The notes beneath the pieces were generated by a model. That model was not told the DNA's origin. It worked only from the letters and a program-made list of their open reading frames with translations, and ran no database searches. Below, piece after piece: positions 43,048 to 50,335 of a stretch of 64,000 bases of DNA; position 1 is the first letter of the stretch; every line of letters begins with the position of its first letter. The stretch lies in NCBI GenBank assembly GCA_963739975.1, contig CAVUCK010000008.1, positions 1 to 64,000 of the forward strand. Reading direction: 5' to 3'. This stretch comes from JALZMG01 sp963739975. GTDB taxonomy: Bacteria; Actinomycetota; Acidimicrobiia; Acidimicrobiales; Ilumatobacteraceae. The position numbers were made by a program, and so were the translations under genes.

Positions 43048-44214
43048 GTGGCGACGAAACCGCCCAGCGGTGTGCAACCTGGGCTGCGACGGTGGTGGCG
43101 TCGGCTGGCGGATGCAGTGGCGTGGACACCGCCAACATCGACCGAGATCGGTACGGTGGCCAAGTCCGGCCTGGCAGCTGGGTTGTCGTGGTGGTTGGCG
43201 CAGGTTGTCACTGGTGTGCCCGCCCCAGTGCTCGCTTCGCTGTCGGCCGTCGTGGTGGTGCAGGTCTCGGTTCGGGCCTCCGTTCTCAGGGCGCTGCAGC
43301 GCAGTGCGGCTGTTGTGCTCGGAGTTCTCGTCGCACTGGCGATCGGCGACGTCCTGTCGCTGAACGGTTTCACCGTCGGGGTGCTCGTGGCCGTGTCACT
43401 GATCGTCGCCCAACTCGTGCTTCGGCTTCCGGCGGCAGCGGCGAGGCAGGTTCCCATGAGCATCCTGGTCGTGCTCACGGCGGTCACCTTGGGCCCTGAG
43501 AGCAGCGGCTGGTCGCGAGCTGTCGACACCGTCGTCGGGGCGGCGGTCGGCGTCGTCGTCTCGCTGATGCTGCCGGCGTCACGGTTGGTCGACGCCCGCC
43601 AGACCCTTGGCCGGCTGGCTGAGAGTCTCACCGGCGCGCTCGAGACGATGGGGTCGGGACTCCAACAGCCGTGGTCCATCGACCAGACCGAGGGTTGGCG
43701 GCGCCAGGCGCGCACGACTCGTGAGCGACTCGTCAGTCAGGCCGTCGACGCAGTCGGCAATGGCCGCGACGCCGCCCGGTGGAACGTGCGCGATCGGCGC
43801 CACATCGACGCGCTCGGCCGCTACGAGGACGTGATCCCACGCCTCGAGCGAACCGCGATCGGCATCTCCGTCATCTCCCGCGGCCTCGACGATCATGCCC
43901 GCCTGTCGGGCACGACCCACTCGGCGATGCCGTCCATGGGAGCGCTCTTGGTGGCGTTAGGTCGCGCTGTCGGCGCCCTGGTGCACGAAGTGCTTGGCGA
44001 GCGCGACGACACCGACGTAGTCACAGCGCTGTCGGAGGTCCAAGCCCGACGAGCGCGGTGCGTGCTCGGCGCCTCCCGCCGGGCCGAGTGGGCCCTCCAG
44101 CACGACGAAGCGCCCGAGGGTCACCAGCTGCAGGGCGAGTGGCTCTCCTACGCTGCCCTCCTCGTCCAAGTCGACCGCATCGTCCGCGACCTGAGCGCCC
44201 CTCTGCCCACATGA
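43048..44214 (+). CDS. FUSC/ArAE-type aromatic acid exporter-like membrane protein
   Basis: A 388-residue protein. Residues about 30-180 hold five or six hydrophobic helices (TVAKSGLAAGLSWWLAQVVTG, PVLASLSAVVVVQVSVRASV, SAAVVLGVLVALAIGDVLSL, GVLVAVSLIVAQLVL, VDTVVGAAVGVVVSLMLPASRLV). About 200 cytosolic helical residues follow. The order TM block, then the short motif LRALQRSAAVVLGVLVAL, then a soluble tail matches half-size FUSC/ArAE-1 proteins, which form dimeric exporters. GTG at 43048 is the only start near the first helix. Neighbours in the accessory region give no substrate. Confidence 0.7.
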   Translation: MATKPPSGVQPGLRRWWRRLADAVAWTPPTSTEIGTVAKSGLAAGLSWWLAQVVTGVPAPVLASLSAVVVVQVSVRASVLRALQRSAAVVLGVLVALAIGDVLSLNGFTVGVLVAVSLIVAQLVLRLPAAAARQVPMSILVVLTAVTLGPESSGWSRAVDTVVGAAVGVVVSLMLPASRLVDARQTLGRLAESLTGALETMGSGLQQPWSIDQTEGWRRQARTTRERLVSQAVDAVGNGRDAARWNVRDRRHIDALGRYEDVIPRLERTAIGISVISRGLDDHARLSGTTHSAMPSMGALLVALGRAVGALVHEVLGERDDTDVVTALSEVQARRARCVLGASRRAEWALQHDEAPEGHQLQGEWLSYAALLVQVDRIVRDLSAPLPT

Positions 44215-44441
44215 ATCCACCCGCCGACGCAGCTCACGCGGCGCAGCGCGGCGTGGCGCAGGTGGCTGTTGCGGGCATGGCCGAGGGCCCGACGCAGGTC
44301 GCCGCTCCCTCAGCGCTGTGGCACCGAACAGGAACACCGCACGACGTCCTGCTACGAGAGGAGGCCGCGCACAGATCGGCATCTCCGCGATGTCGGTTGG
44401 CTCGCTGGACGGGACCTCCGTCCATGTGTTTGATGTCGGGG

Positions 44442-44963
44442 TCAGAGTTCTCGGGGCACCACGAACGCGTCCAGAGTGGCGTCGGCCGGGGCGAGATCGC
44501 TCCAACCCCCGTCGAATGCGAGGGTTGCCAGCGCGCCGGTCGGAAACTTTGCTGCGACACGCCGCCGCAGGTCTTGCTCGCCGTCGCCGATGAGGAGCGA
44601 GGTGAGCGTTTCAAGCCCCGGGTTGTGGCCGATCATCAGCACGCTGGCTACGTCGTCGTTCATTTCGTGGAGCCGGCCGAGCAGAGCACTACTCGACGCG
44701 CCGTACAAGCCAGCCTCGATGAGGACGACAGTGTTGGCCGGCAGGGCGGAGGCGATGCCATCCAGCGTCATCGTCGTGCGACGCGCCGACGAGCACAGGA
44801 CCAGATCTGGCGCGATGCCAGTGGCCACCATGTGATGGCGCAGTCGCACCAATGCGTCCTCGCCGCGCTTGGTCAGTGGTCGGTCATGATCATCGAGCCC
44901 GCGATCGGTCCAGCTCGACTTGGCGTGGCGGAGCAGATAGAGGATCCGCGGTCGCGATCTCAC
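44442..44963 (-). CDS. sixA: SixA-like phosphohistidine phosphatase
   Basis: A 173-residue histidine-phosphatase fold protein. The catalytic RHG-type motif is YLLRHAKSSWTDRGLDDHDRPLTKRGEDA, which is SixA-specific (RHAKS...D..RPL..RG). LVLCSSARRTTMTLDGIASAL and VLMIGHNPGLETLTSLLIG contain the second catalytic His and the conserved Arg. E. coli SixA dephosphorylates phosphohistidine on HPt or PTS proteins. The GTG start at 44963 lies within a perfect 15-bp inverted repeat. It is intact, in contrast to several neighbours. Confidence 0.85.
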   Translation of the reverse strand: MRSRPRILYLLRHAKSSWTDRGLDDHDRPLTKRGEDALVRLRHHMVATGIAPDLVLCSSARRTTMTLDGIASALPANTVVLIEAGLYGASSSALLGRLHEMNDDVASVLMIGHNPGLETLTSLLIGDGEQDLRRRVAAKFPTGALATLAFDGGWSDLAPADATLDAFVVPREL

Positions 44964-44997
44964 GGCGGCTCCGCTTCCCCCGCCGTGAGATCGCCGA
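44951..44997. promoter_or_regulatory. Perfect hairpin across the sixA start codon
   Basis: GCGATCTCACGGCGG (44954-44968) and CCGCCGTGAGATCGC (44980-44994) form a perfect 15-bp inverted repeat with an 11-nt loop, extendable by GGTC/GACC with a bulge. On the minus strand the sixA GTG lies inside one arm. It could be an RNA hairpin limiting translation or a protein-binding site. Confidence 0.5.
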
Positions 44998-45679
44998 CCG
45001 ATGTGACCATCCTGTCGGTGCCCCTCCCGATCTCCAGCCGCTCAAGGCGATGCTCGCACCGTCGCGGCGAGGCGCGCAACCCATCCCAGAATCCCGCCGA
45101 CCCGCATCCTCCGACCACTACCGAAGCACGAGCCCGAACGACAGCCGCCAACCGCCACGGGCGCGCCGTGGCGCGTCTACCGGTTCAGTGAGACACTCGC
45201 CTGAATTTCGCCCATGCGCTCCGTTCTTCGACACCGTCGTGACGCGTTCGCGCGCGACTGGTGCGTCGAACTCTCGTCCCGTCGCAGCGTCGGCACGCTG
45301 GCATGACGACCACTCTGCTGACACGCTGCCACGGACGGCGTGCGAAGGGTTGGATCATCGATGACGCCGAACGCTCCCACCTCGCGCCGCGGTGACGCGA
45401 GGACCAACGCGCACAGATCGGCAGCTCTGCGCCGCGTGGGCGACGCGGTCTTGGGCGCTGCTCGGCCCTCGGCCACCCGAGACGTTCCAAACTGGACGAC
45501 AGCAACGCGACGTCGGGATTCCTGCCGTCGCAGACGCCACACGGTCTCTCCAGCGCGCAATCTCCTCACGCAATGTGAGGTGCCGATTGCAGCGACGGAC
45601 CAGGACCGGCTTTGAGGATGCGTCGTGCCCCGGCGAACTCCGACCCTGATGCCGTGCCGAGTGCAGCTGGCGAGAAGGA
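44998..45679. other. Gene-poor segment, probably decayed
   Basis: About 680 bp with no frame that I can assign. Both strands have several Arg-rich open frames of 80-170 codons without third-position bias or motifs. A short stretch near 45530-45570 on the minus strand (LTLREEIARWRD) looks protein-like but is isolated. Confidence 0.4.
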
Positions 45680-46030
45680 TCAGCCCGCACGGCCCGCGTT
45701 GTGGGGCCAACCGAACCGGGCGGAGACACCATCCGCGAAGTGGACGAGCGGCGGCTGCCCGGGCAGCGCAAGCCCGGCCAATGCCGTCAAGTTCTCGTCG
45801 ATCTCGACGACGCCGGCGTTCACCAGTGGCCAGGGCTCGTGTTCCACCGGTACGACCATGAGAGGCCGTTGACCGCGCTCTACGCCCGCCACCGTCCGGT
45901 CAACCAATCAGCCAAGGCGACATCGTCGGCCACCACGGCACTTCCAAGCCCGACCACGATGCGATGTCCGATCACCGTGGAGCGGCGCCGACGCCGACTG
46001 ACATAGGTGCATCGCTGCGGGGTTCGGTCC
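45680..46030 (-). pseudogene. C-terminal remnant of a DUF2071 (YqjF-like) gene
   Basis: Two frames join to a DUF2071-like C-terminus. First comes RIVVGLGSAVVADDVALADWLTGRWRA, ending at 45880. After a one-base shift near 45890 follow VERGQRPLMVVPVEHEPWPL, VNAGVVEIDENLTALAGLAL and PGQPPLVHFADGVSARFGWP. The HEPWPL and LPGQPPLVHFADGV blocks are what I recognise. The N-terminal two thirds are absent, cut off toward the tRNA-Gly gene. Assignment is by motif memory only. Confidence 0.45.
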
Positions 46031-46161
46031 ACCGTCATCGCAGCGCGCTCGATACACGGCGCGCTGAGGTTCGTGTGTCCCGGGTGTGTCCGGCGAACGT
46101 CGCGCACTTTGCTGACTCGCGGATCACTCGCCCAAAAAGAGGGCCTGACCTGCGGTTCCTA

Positions 46162-46237
46162 TGGAGCGGACGACGGGATTCGAACCCGCGACCCTCACCT
46201 TGGCAAGGTGATGCTCTACCAGCTGAGCCACGTCCGC
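46162..46237 (-). tRNA. tRNA-Gly (GCC), CCA encoded
   Basis: On the minus strand this is a complete 76-nt cloverleaf. The acceptor GCGGACG pairs with CGTCCGC, the D arm is GCTCAGCTGGTAGAGC, the anticodon arm CACCTTGCCAAGGTG has anticodon GCC, and the T arm is CGGGTTCGAATCCCG. U73 and encoded CCA follow. Its 3' part is repeated at 42147 and 39306. Confidence 0.96.
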
Positions 46238-46308
46238 AGTCGGGCAACGAGGGTAGCAGCGAGATCGGTGAGCGGAACGGACGGAAGTCCGTCCGTGACG
46301 CTCACAGA

Positions 46309-46533
46309 TCAGCGTTCGCTCGCCGGCCGGAGGTCGATCCGCAGCACGAGTACCCCATCCTCGATGGTGCCCGCGGCGTCGCCGATGATGGCGAAGTCCT
46401 GGTAGTCGGCCTGCGCCTGGGCGATGAACTGCTGGCGCTCCTCCCCCGCCACCGGGGGAAGCGGTCGGCGCTTGACCGCCGCCGCCCGGTCCCGGAAGCG
46501 GCCCAGCATCTCCTCGACATCGAACGCGGCCAT
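46309..46533 (-). CDS. Small hypothetical protein
   Basis: A 74-residue protein, MAAFDVEEMLGRFRDRAAAV, then KRRPLPPVAGEERQQFIAQA, with a short beta-type tail (GVLVLRIDLRP). Strong third-position G/C supports coding. ATG at 46533. I have a weak memory of similar short proteins in related actinobacteria but no function. It lies immediately beyond the tRNA-Gly gene, outside the accessory region, 23 bp downstream of another hypothetical gene on the same strand. Confidence 0.65.
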   Translation of the reverse strand: MAAFDVEEMLGRFRDRAAAVKRRPLPPVAGEERQQFIAQAQADYQDFAIIGDAAGTIEDGVLVLRIDLRPASER

Positions 46534-46556
46534 GGCCGGATGGTACCCACCCGGGC

Positions 46557-47021
46557 TCAGCGGGCTTCGTCCTCCACCCGCTCGTCGACGCCGTCGATCT
46601 GGGCCGCCGGCGCCGCTTCGCCGTCCACCGGCTCGACCACCTCGACCGGCTCGACCACCTCGACCGGCTCGGCGGGCTCGGCGGGCTCGGCGGGCTCGGC
46701 GGGCTCGGCGTGTTCGGCCGCCAGCGACGCGTCCTCGACGTCCTCGAGCGGCACGATCGGTGCCGGATCGGGCGCGCCGTCGGGGCGTGCCGACGTCAGC
46801 CGAGTGGTGCGCGACGACTCGTCGGCCCGGCGAAAGCTGCGGTCGCCCATCACCTCCAGCGGCCCGAGCGCCACGTGGTCCGAGCGCGTCGAGCGGACCA
46901 GCCACACCGTGACCACGATCATCGTCACCCCGAGCGCGACGAGCGCGCCGACCAGGAGCAGCATCGTCGTCCCGGTGGAGCCGACGATGCCCAGGTGACC
47001 GCTGGATCCGGTGATCGGCAC
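46557..47021 (-). CDS. Single-pass membrane protein with acidic Glu-Pro repeats
   Basis: A 154-residue protein: a short N-terminus, one TM helix (TMLLLVGALVALGVTMIVVTVWLV), then a cytosolic tail. The tail becomes repetitive: HAEPAEPAEPAEPAEP and VEVVEPVEVVEPV. It is encoded by 9-bp tandem units (ggctcggcg, then gaccacctc-type units) at about 46630-46715. The repeat number may vary between strains. GTG at 47021. No known family. Confidence 0.65.
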   Translation of the reverse strand: MPITGSSGHLGIVGSTGTTMLLLVGALVALGVTMIVVTVWLVRSTRSDHVALGPLEVMGDRSFRRADESSRTTRLTSARPDGAPDPAPIVPLEDVEDASLAAEHAEPAEPAEPAEPAEPVEVVEPVEVVEPVDGEAAPAAQIDGVDERVEDEAR

Positions 47022-47198
47022 GACCGCTGATCATCGCAGGTCAGGGTGGGTGGTCACCACACCAGTCGCCCATCCCGGCGATGGCGGTCTGGTCGAGCAG
47101 CACCGACAGCGTCCGCCGGGTCACGTCGACCTCCGGCACCGCCGGCCGGCCCGGCGAGTGTGGCGTGGCGTCTGCCGGCCGGGCACACTCGTTGACGC

Positions 47199-47678
47199 AT
47201 GTCTGACCTGCTGTGGTTGCTCGGTGCGGTCGTCGGGTGTGGCGGCCTGTTCATGCTCGCCTCGCGCATCGAGCCGCACTGGGTCGCAAAGGACGGTTCC
47301 CGCTTCCTCACGACGGCGCAACCGATCGACCGGACCGGCCGCAACGTCGGCCGCAAGCGGGAGGTGCGCGTCGCCTTCCTCGCCGGCGGCGAGCTGCTCG
47401 TCTCCCGCCGATCGCTCGTGCGCACGGCCAGCGGGATCTGGCGCATCCAGGCCCGTTCGCCGCAGCCGCCGAAGGGCCGCCAGGTCTACCTCCTGCGCGA
47501 GGTGCCGGCCGACCCCGACGGCGAGCTGCTGGCGATCCGCGTGCCGGCCGGGTCCAGGGTGATCCCGACGCTCGACGAGATGACGCCGAACATCGACCCC
47601 AACGACCCGCGCGTCGTCAGCGTTCCGACACCTGGTCCAGGAACTCGGCGATGGGGTCGGCGAGCTGATCGAGGTTGA
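47199..47678 (+). CDS. Hypothetical membrane-anchored protein
   Basis: A 159-residue protein with an N-terminal helix (LLWLLGAVVGCGGLFMLASRI). A predicted soluble domain rich in beta-type segments follows (REVRVAFLAGGELLVSRRSL, GRQVYLLREVPADPDGELLA). No family recognised. The last 62 bp overlap the end of metX on the other strand, so the final twenty residues (Pro/Gly/Arg-rich) are of doubtful conservation. ATG at 47199 lacks an obvious ribosome site. Confidence 0.6.
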   Translation: MSDLLWLLGAVVGCGGLFMLASRIEPHWVAKDGSRFLTTAQPIDRTGRNVGRKREVRVAFLAGGELLVSRRSLVRTASGIWRIQARSPQPPKGRQVYLLREVPADPDGELLAIRVPAGSRVIPTLDEMTPNIDPNDPRVVSVPTPGPGTRRWGRRADRG

Positions 47679-48762
47679 TCAGGAACGCGTCGTGCCCGTG
47701 GGGTGAATCGACCTCGACGTACCGGCTCGTCACGCCCTCCGAGCGCAGCACCTCGTCGATCTGACGCTGCTGGTAGTTCGGGTAGAGCAGGTCCGACGAG
47801 ATGCCGATGACCAGGCACGCCGCCTGCACCCGGGCCATCGCGCCGGCGATGCTGCCCCGCCCGCGAGCCACGTCGTGGAGATCCATCGCCTTGCCGATGA
47901 CCAGGTAGCTGTTGGCGTCGAAGCGCCGGACGAGCTTGGCGCCGTGGTGGTCGAGGTAGGTCTCGACCTCGAACTGCTGCCAGAGCCCGAAGCGGTCGTT
48001 GGCGCCCTCGACCAGGCCGCGCCCGAATCGATCGGTGAACACGTTGTCGCTGCGGAACGTGACCTGGGCGACCATGCGGGCGATCGCCAGTCCCTCGTCC
48101 GGGGCGCGCTCGGCGTCGTAGTAGTCGCCGCCGCACCAATCGGGGTCAAGGGCGATGGCCCGCCGGCCGATGGCGCCCCAGGCGATCTGTTGGGCCGTCG
48201 CCTGCATGCACGTGGCGATCGGCACGATCGATCGCACCCGCTGCGGGTACATGATCGCCCACTCCAGCGCCTGCATGCCTCCCATCGAGCCACCGATCAC
48301 GGCATGCCAGGTCGTCACGCCCAGCGCGTCCGCCAGCCGGGCGTGGGCCCGCACCATGTCCCGGATCGTCACCACCGGGAAGCGCGATCCGTATGGCCGG
48401 CCGTCGGCCGGGTGCGGCGAGGCCGGCCCCGTCGAGCCCTGGCAGCCGCCGAGCACGTTGGCGCACACGACGAACCACCGGTCGGTGTCGATCGGGCGTC
48501 CCGGGCCGATCATGCCCTCCCACCACCCGGGCGCCGGGTGCCCCCGACCCGCCGGGCCGGTGACATGGCTGTCGCCCGTCCAGGCATGGCAGAGCAGCAC
48601 GGCGTTGGCCGCCCGGTCGTCGAGGCGACCCCACGTCTCGTAGGCGACGGTCACGTCGGCCAAGGCTGGGCCGCCGTCGAGGGCCAGCAGTCGGCCGAGG
48701 GTGAAGAACTGGCGATGGCCGGGCGGGTCGCCGGGCAACCACGCCCCCGTGCTCCTCGTCAT
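47617..48762 (-). CDS. metX: Homoserine O-acetyltransferase
   Basis: A 381-residue alpha/beta-hydrolase-fold acyltransferase of methionine synthesis. It acetylates L-homoserine with acetyl-CoA. Diagnostic blocks: VAYETWGRLDDRAANAVLLCHAWTGDSHV, WWEGMIGPGRPIDTDRWFVVCANVLGGCQGSTGP, the nucleophile elbow VIGGSMGGMQALEWAI, LYPNYQQRQI and the C-terminal DSPHGHDAFLI with the catalytic His. A succinyl-specific variant is not excluded by eye. GGGAGG precedes ATG 48762. A SAM-type riboswitch lies in the 5' leader, fitting feedback by S-adenosylmethionine. MetY is not adjacent in the window. Confidence 0.92.
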   Translation of the reverse strand: MTRSTGAWLPGDPPGHRQFFTLGRLLALDGGPALADVTVAYETWGRLDDRAANAVLLCHAWTGDSHVTGPAGRGHPAPGWWEGMIGPGRPIDTDRWFVVCANVLGGCQGSTGPASPHPADGRPYGSRFPVVTIRDMVRAHARLADALGVTTWHAVIGGSMGGMQALEWAIMYPQRVRSIVPIATCMQATAQQIAWGAIGRRAIALDPDWCGGDYYDAERAPDEGLAIARMVAQVTFRSDNVFTDRFGRGLVEGANDRFGLWQQFEVETYLDHHGAKLVRRFDANSYLVIGKAMDLHDVARGRGSIAGAMARVQAACLVIGISSDLLYPNYQQRQIDEVLRSEGVTSRYVEVDSPHGHDAFLINLDQLADPIAEFLDQVSER

Positions 48763-48819
48763 CGCCTCCCGTCACCTCCCGCGTCCCGAACGTCCGACGC
48801 ATGACGAGTGACGAACGCT

Positions 48820-48925
48820 CGGTTGCCGGAACCTCATCCGACCACATCCCGCCTGGTGGCGGAGGCACCTTGAGGCGTTCACCCAGGTTGCCGGGCCCGA
48901 GGGCCACTCGAAATGCGCCGCGGAG
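48820..48925 (-). ncRNA. SAM-responsive riboswitch (SAM-I/SAM-IV superfamily)
   Basis: The minus-strand leader of metX contains the S-box core: GGGCCCGGCAACC, then CCUCAAGGUGCCUCCGCC, the small hairpin CCGCCACCAGGCGG and GGUCGGAUGAGG. The AACC...AAGGUGC pairing and terminal GAUGAG are typical of SAM-I type aptamers. Between aptamer and metX lies a further GC-rich segment that could act as an expression platform. The subclass is not certain by eye. Confidence 0.65.
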
Positions 48926-49002
48926 CGTACCAGTGGCGCCCGGGCGGCACCGCGACGCGATTCCGCGCCGCGATCGGTACGGCGTTCCGTACCGGATCGT
49001 CG

Positions 49003-49533
49003 TCAGAACCCGATGGTGCCGATGACGGGTTGGGCGTAGCGCAGGCGGTGGTCGAACCCGGACTCGTACGGCAGCCAGCCGTCACGGTCCGGGTAGATCA
49101 GCTGGACCACCTCGAACGGCTCGCCGCGGTACCAGGCCGCAGCCGTGGCGAACAGGTCGGCCCACTCCCCCAGGTCGACCGGCGCGAACCGGCAGCGCAG
49201 GTCGTTGTCCAGCAGCCCGACGAGCTCGGCGTCGAGCGGCAGCTCCGTACCGCCGCGCCGGAGATCGGCGACCAGGCCGACCAGGCCACGGGCGGCGACC
49301 GGGGTCAGCCCGAACACGACGACGTCGGGGAACTGCACGTGGCTCGGGAACCCGATCGTGTACGTGTAGCCGGCACGAGGCGGGTCGGTCGTCGCGTCCG
49401 GCGCCACCGGCTCGACGGCGAACCCGTCGGTCTCCACCATCCACTCGATCTTCTCGGCGTGCGGGAGGTGGAAGTCCGGCAACTCCACGACCGGCGACGG
49501 TACCCCGACACCGGTACCGTCCGATCCACCCAT
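49003..49533 (-). CDS. DUF4262-type protein
   Basis: A 176-residue protein with the DUF4262 pattern: AEKIEWMVETDGFAVEPV, YTYTIGFPSHVQFPDVVVFG and VVQLIYPDRDGWLPYESGFD. These proteins are cytosolic and of unknown function. The first ATG (49533) overlaps the ATG of the divergent SURF1 gene within the same CATG, which would leave no untranslated leader on either side. A later start near the PDFHLP segment is possible. Confidence 0.7.
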   Translation of the reverse strand: MGGSDGTGVGVPSPVVELPDFHLPHAEKIEWMVETDGFAVEPVAPDATTDPPRAGYTYTIGFPSHVQFPDVVVFGLTPVAARGLVGLVADLRRGGTELPLDAELVGLLDNDLRCRFAPVDLGEWADLFATAAAWYRGEPFEVVQLIYPDRDGWLPYESGFDHRLRYAQPVIGTIGF

Positions 49534-50335
49534 GTACCGCTTCCTGCTGCGTCCGCGGTGGCTGCTGTTCCACCTGGCCTGCATCGGCGCCGTCGTGCTG
49601 ATGGTCAGCCTCGGGTTCTGGCAGCTGCGCCGGCTCGACGAGCGCCAGGCCTTCAACGCCACGGTCGAGGCCCGCATCGACCAGCCGGCGGTGCCGCTGG
49701 CCGACGTCCCGGCGGATGGCGACCTCGACGCGCTCGAATGGCGCCCGGTCGTCGCCTCGGGCGAGTACCTGCCCGACGAGGAGCTCGTGGTCGTCAACCG
49801 CAGCCAGGGCGGGCGGGCCGGCGACATCGTGGTCACGCCGCTGCTGCTGGAGGACGGACGGATCCTGCTCGTCGAGCGTGGCTTCGTCCCGTTCGGCACG
49901 GTCGCCGAGCCGCCGCCGACGGGAATCGTCGAGGTGGTCGGTCGCCTGCGGCCATCGGAAGAGCGCCGGCGCGGCCAGGTCAGCGACGCGCCGAGCGGCG
50001 ATCTGACCGAGGCCCAGCGCCTCGACATCGACCGCCTGGCCGCCCAGCTCCCGGCGCCGCCCGTCGGGTTCTTCGTCGAGCTGACCGCTTCCACGCCCGC
50101 CGGGACGGGAGCCTTCCCGGAGCCGCTCGGCGGACCCGAGCTGACCGAGGGCTCCCACCTCTCCTACGCCGGGCAGTGGTTCATCTTCTCCGCCGGCGTC
50201 GTGGTCGGTTGGGTGCTCGCCGTCAGGCACTCGCTGCGGACTCGGCGGGCCAGCGCGGCCACGGCGGCGTCGTCACCAGTCGGCGACGCACCCGCCAGGG
50301 AAGCCGTCGCAGCTGGGCCACCATCGCCCGACTGA
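49532..50335 (+). CDS. SURF1-family cytochrome oxidase biogenesis protein
   Basis: A 267-residue protein. The N-terminal TM helix LLFHLACIGAVVLMVSLGFWQLRRLDER carries the conserved FWQLRR. The extracytoplasmic domain includes YLPDEELVVVNRSQGGRAGDIVVTPLLLEDGRILLVERGFVPFG. The second TM helix is in LSYAGQWFIFSAGVVVGWVLAVR. This topology and the G-x-W-Q/L-S-Y-A-x-Q-W-F motifs are SURF1 hallmarks. The last 113 bp overlap the lycopene cyclase gene on the opposite strand and encode a low-complexity Ala/Pro tail. Confidence 0.9.
   Translation: MYRFLLRPRWLLFHLACIGAVVLMVSLGFWQLRRLDERQAFNATVEARIDQPAVPLADVPADGDLDALEWRPVVASGEYLPDEELVVVNRSQGGRAGDIVVTPLLLEDGRILLVERGFVPFGTVAEPPPTGIVEVVGRLRPSEERRRGQVSDAPSGDLTEAQRLDIDRLAAQLPAPPVGFFVELTASTPAGTGAFPEPLGGPELTEGSHLSYAGQWFIFSAGVVVGWVLAVRHSLRTRRASAATAASSPVGDAPAREAVAAGPPSPD

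Larger units (their letters stand above)
39306..46161. mobile_element. Decayed accessory region bounded by tRNA-Gly 3'-end repeats
   Basis: Three direct copies of the tRNA-Gly 3' part occur: 39306-39353, 42147-42191 and inside the complete tRNA gene at 46162-46237. This is the signature of two successive insertions into the tRNA 3' end (39.35-42.15 kb and 42.19-46.16 kb). GTGTCC-type doublets occur on the inner sides: agtgtccgtgttcc at 39361, ctgtgtccgattggtgtccc at 42299 and gtgtcccgggtgtgtccgg near 46073. They resemble integrase arm sites. No integrase gene remains that I can find. Several genes inside are fragmentary, so the region looks old and immobile. Confidence 0.7.

Noticed and set aside
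46630..46715. CRISPR-like short repeats
   Set aside because: The 9-bp units are in frame and encode AEP/VEVVEP repeats of a membrane protein; no spacers or cas genes are present. No CRISPR array was found in the window.
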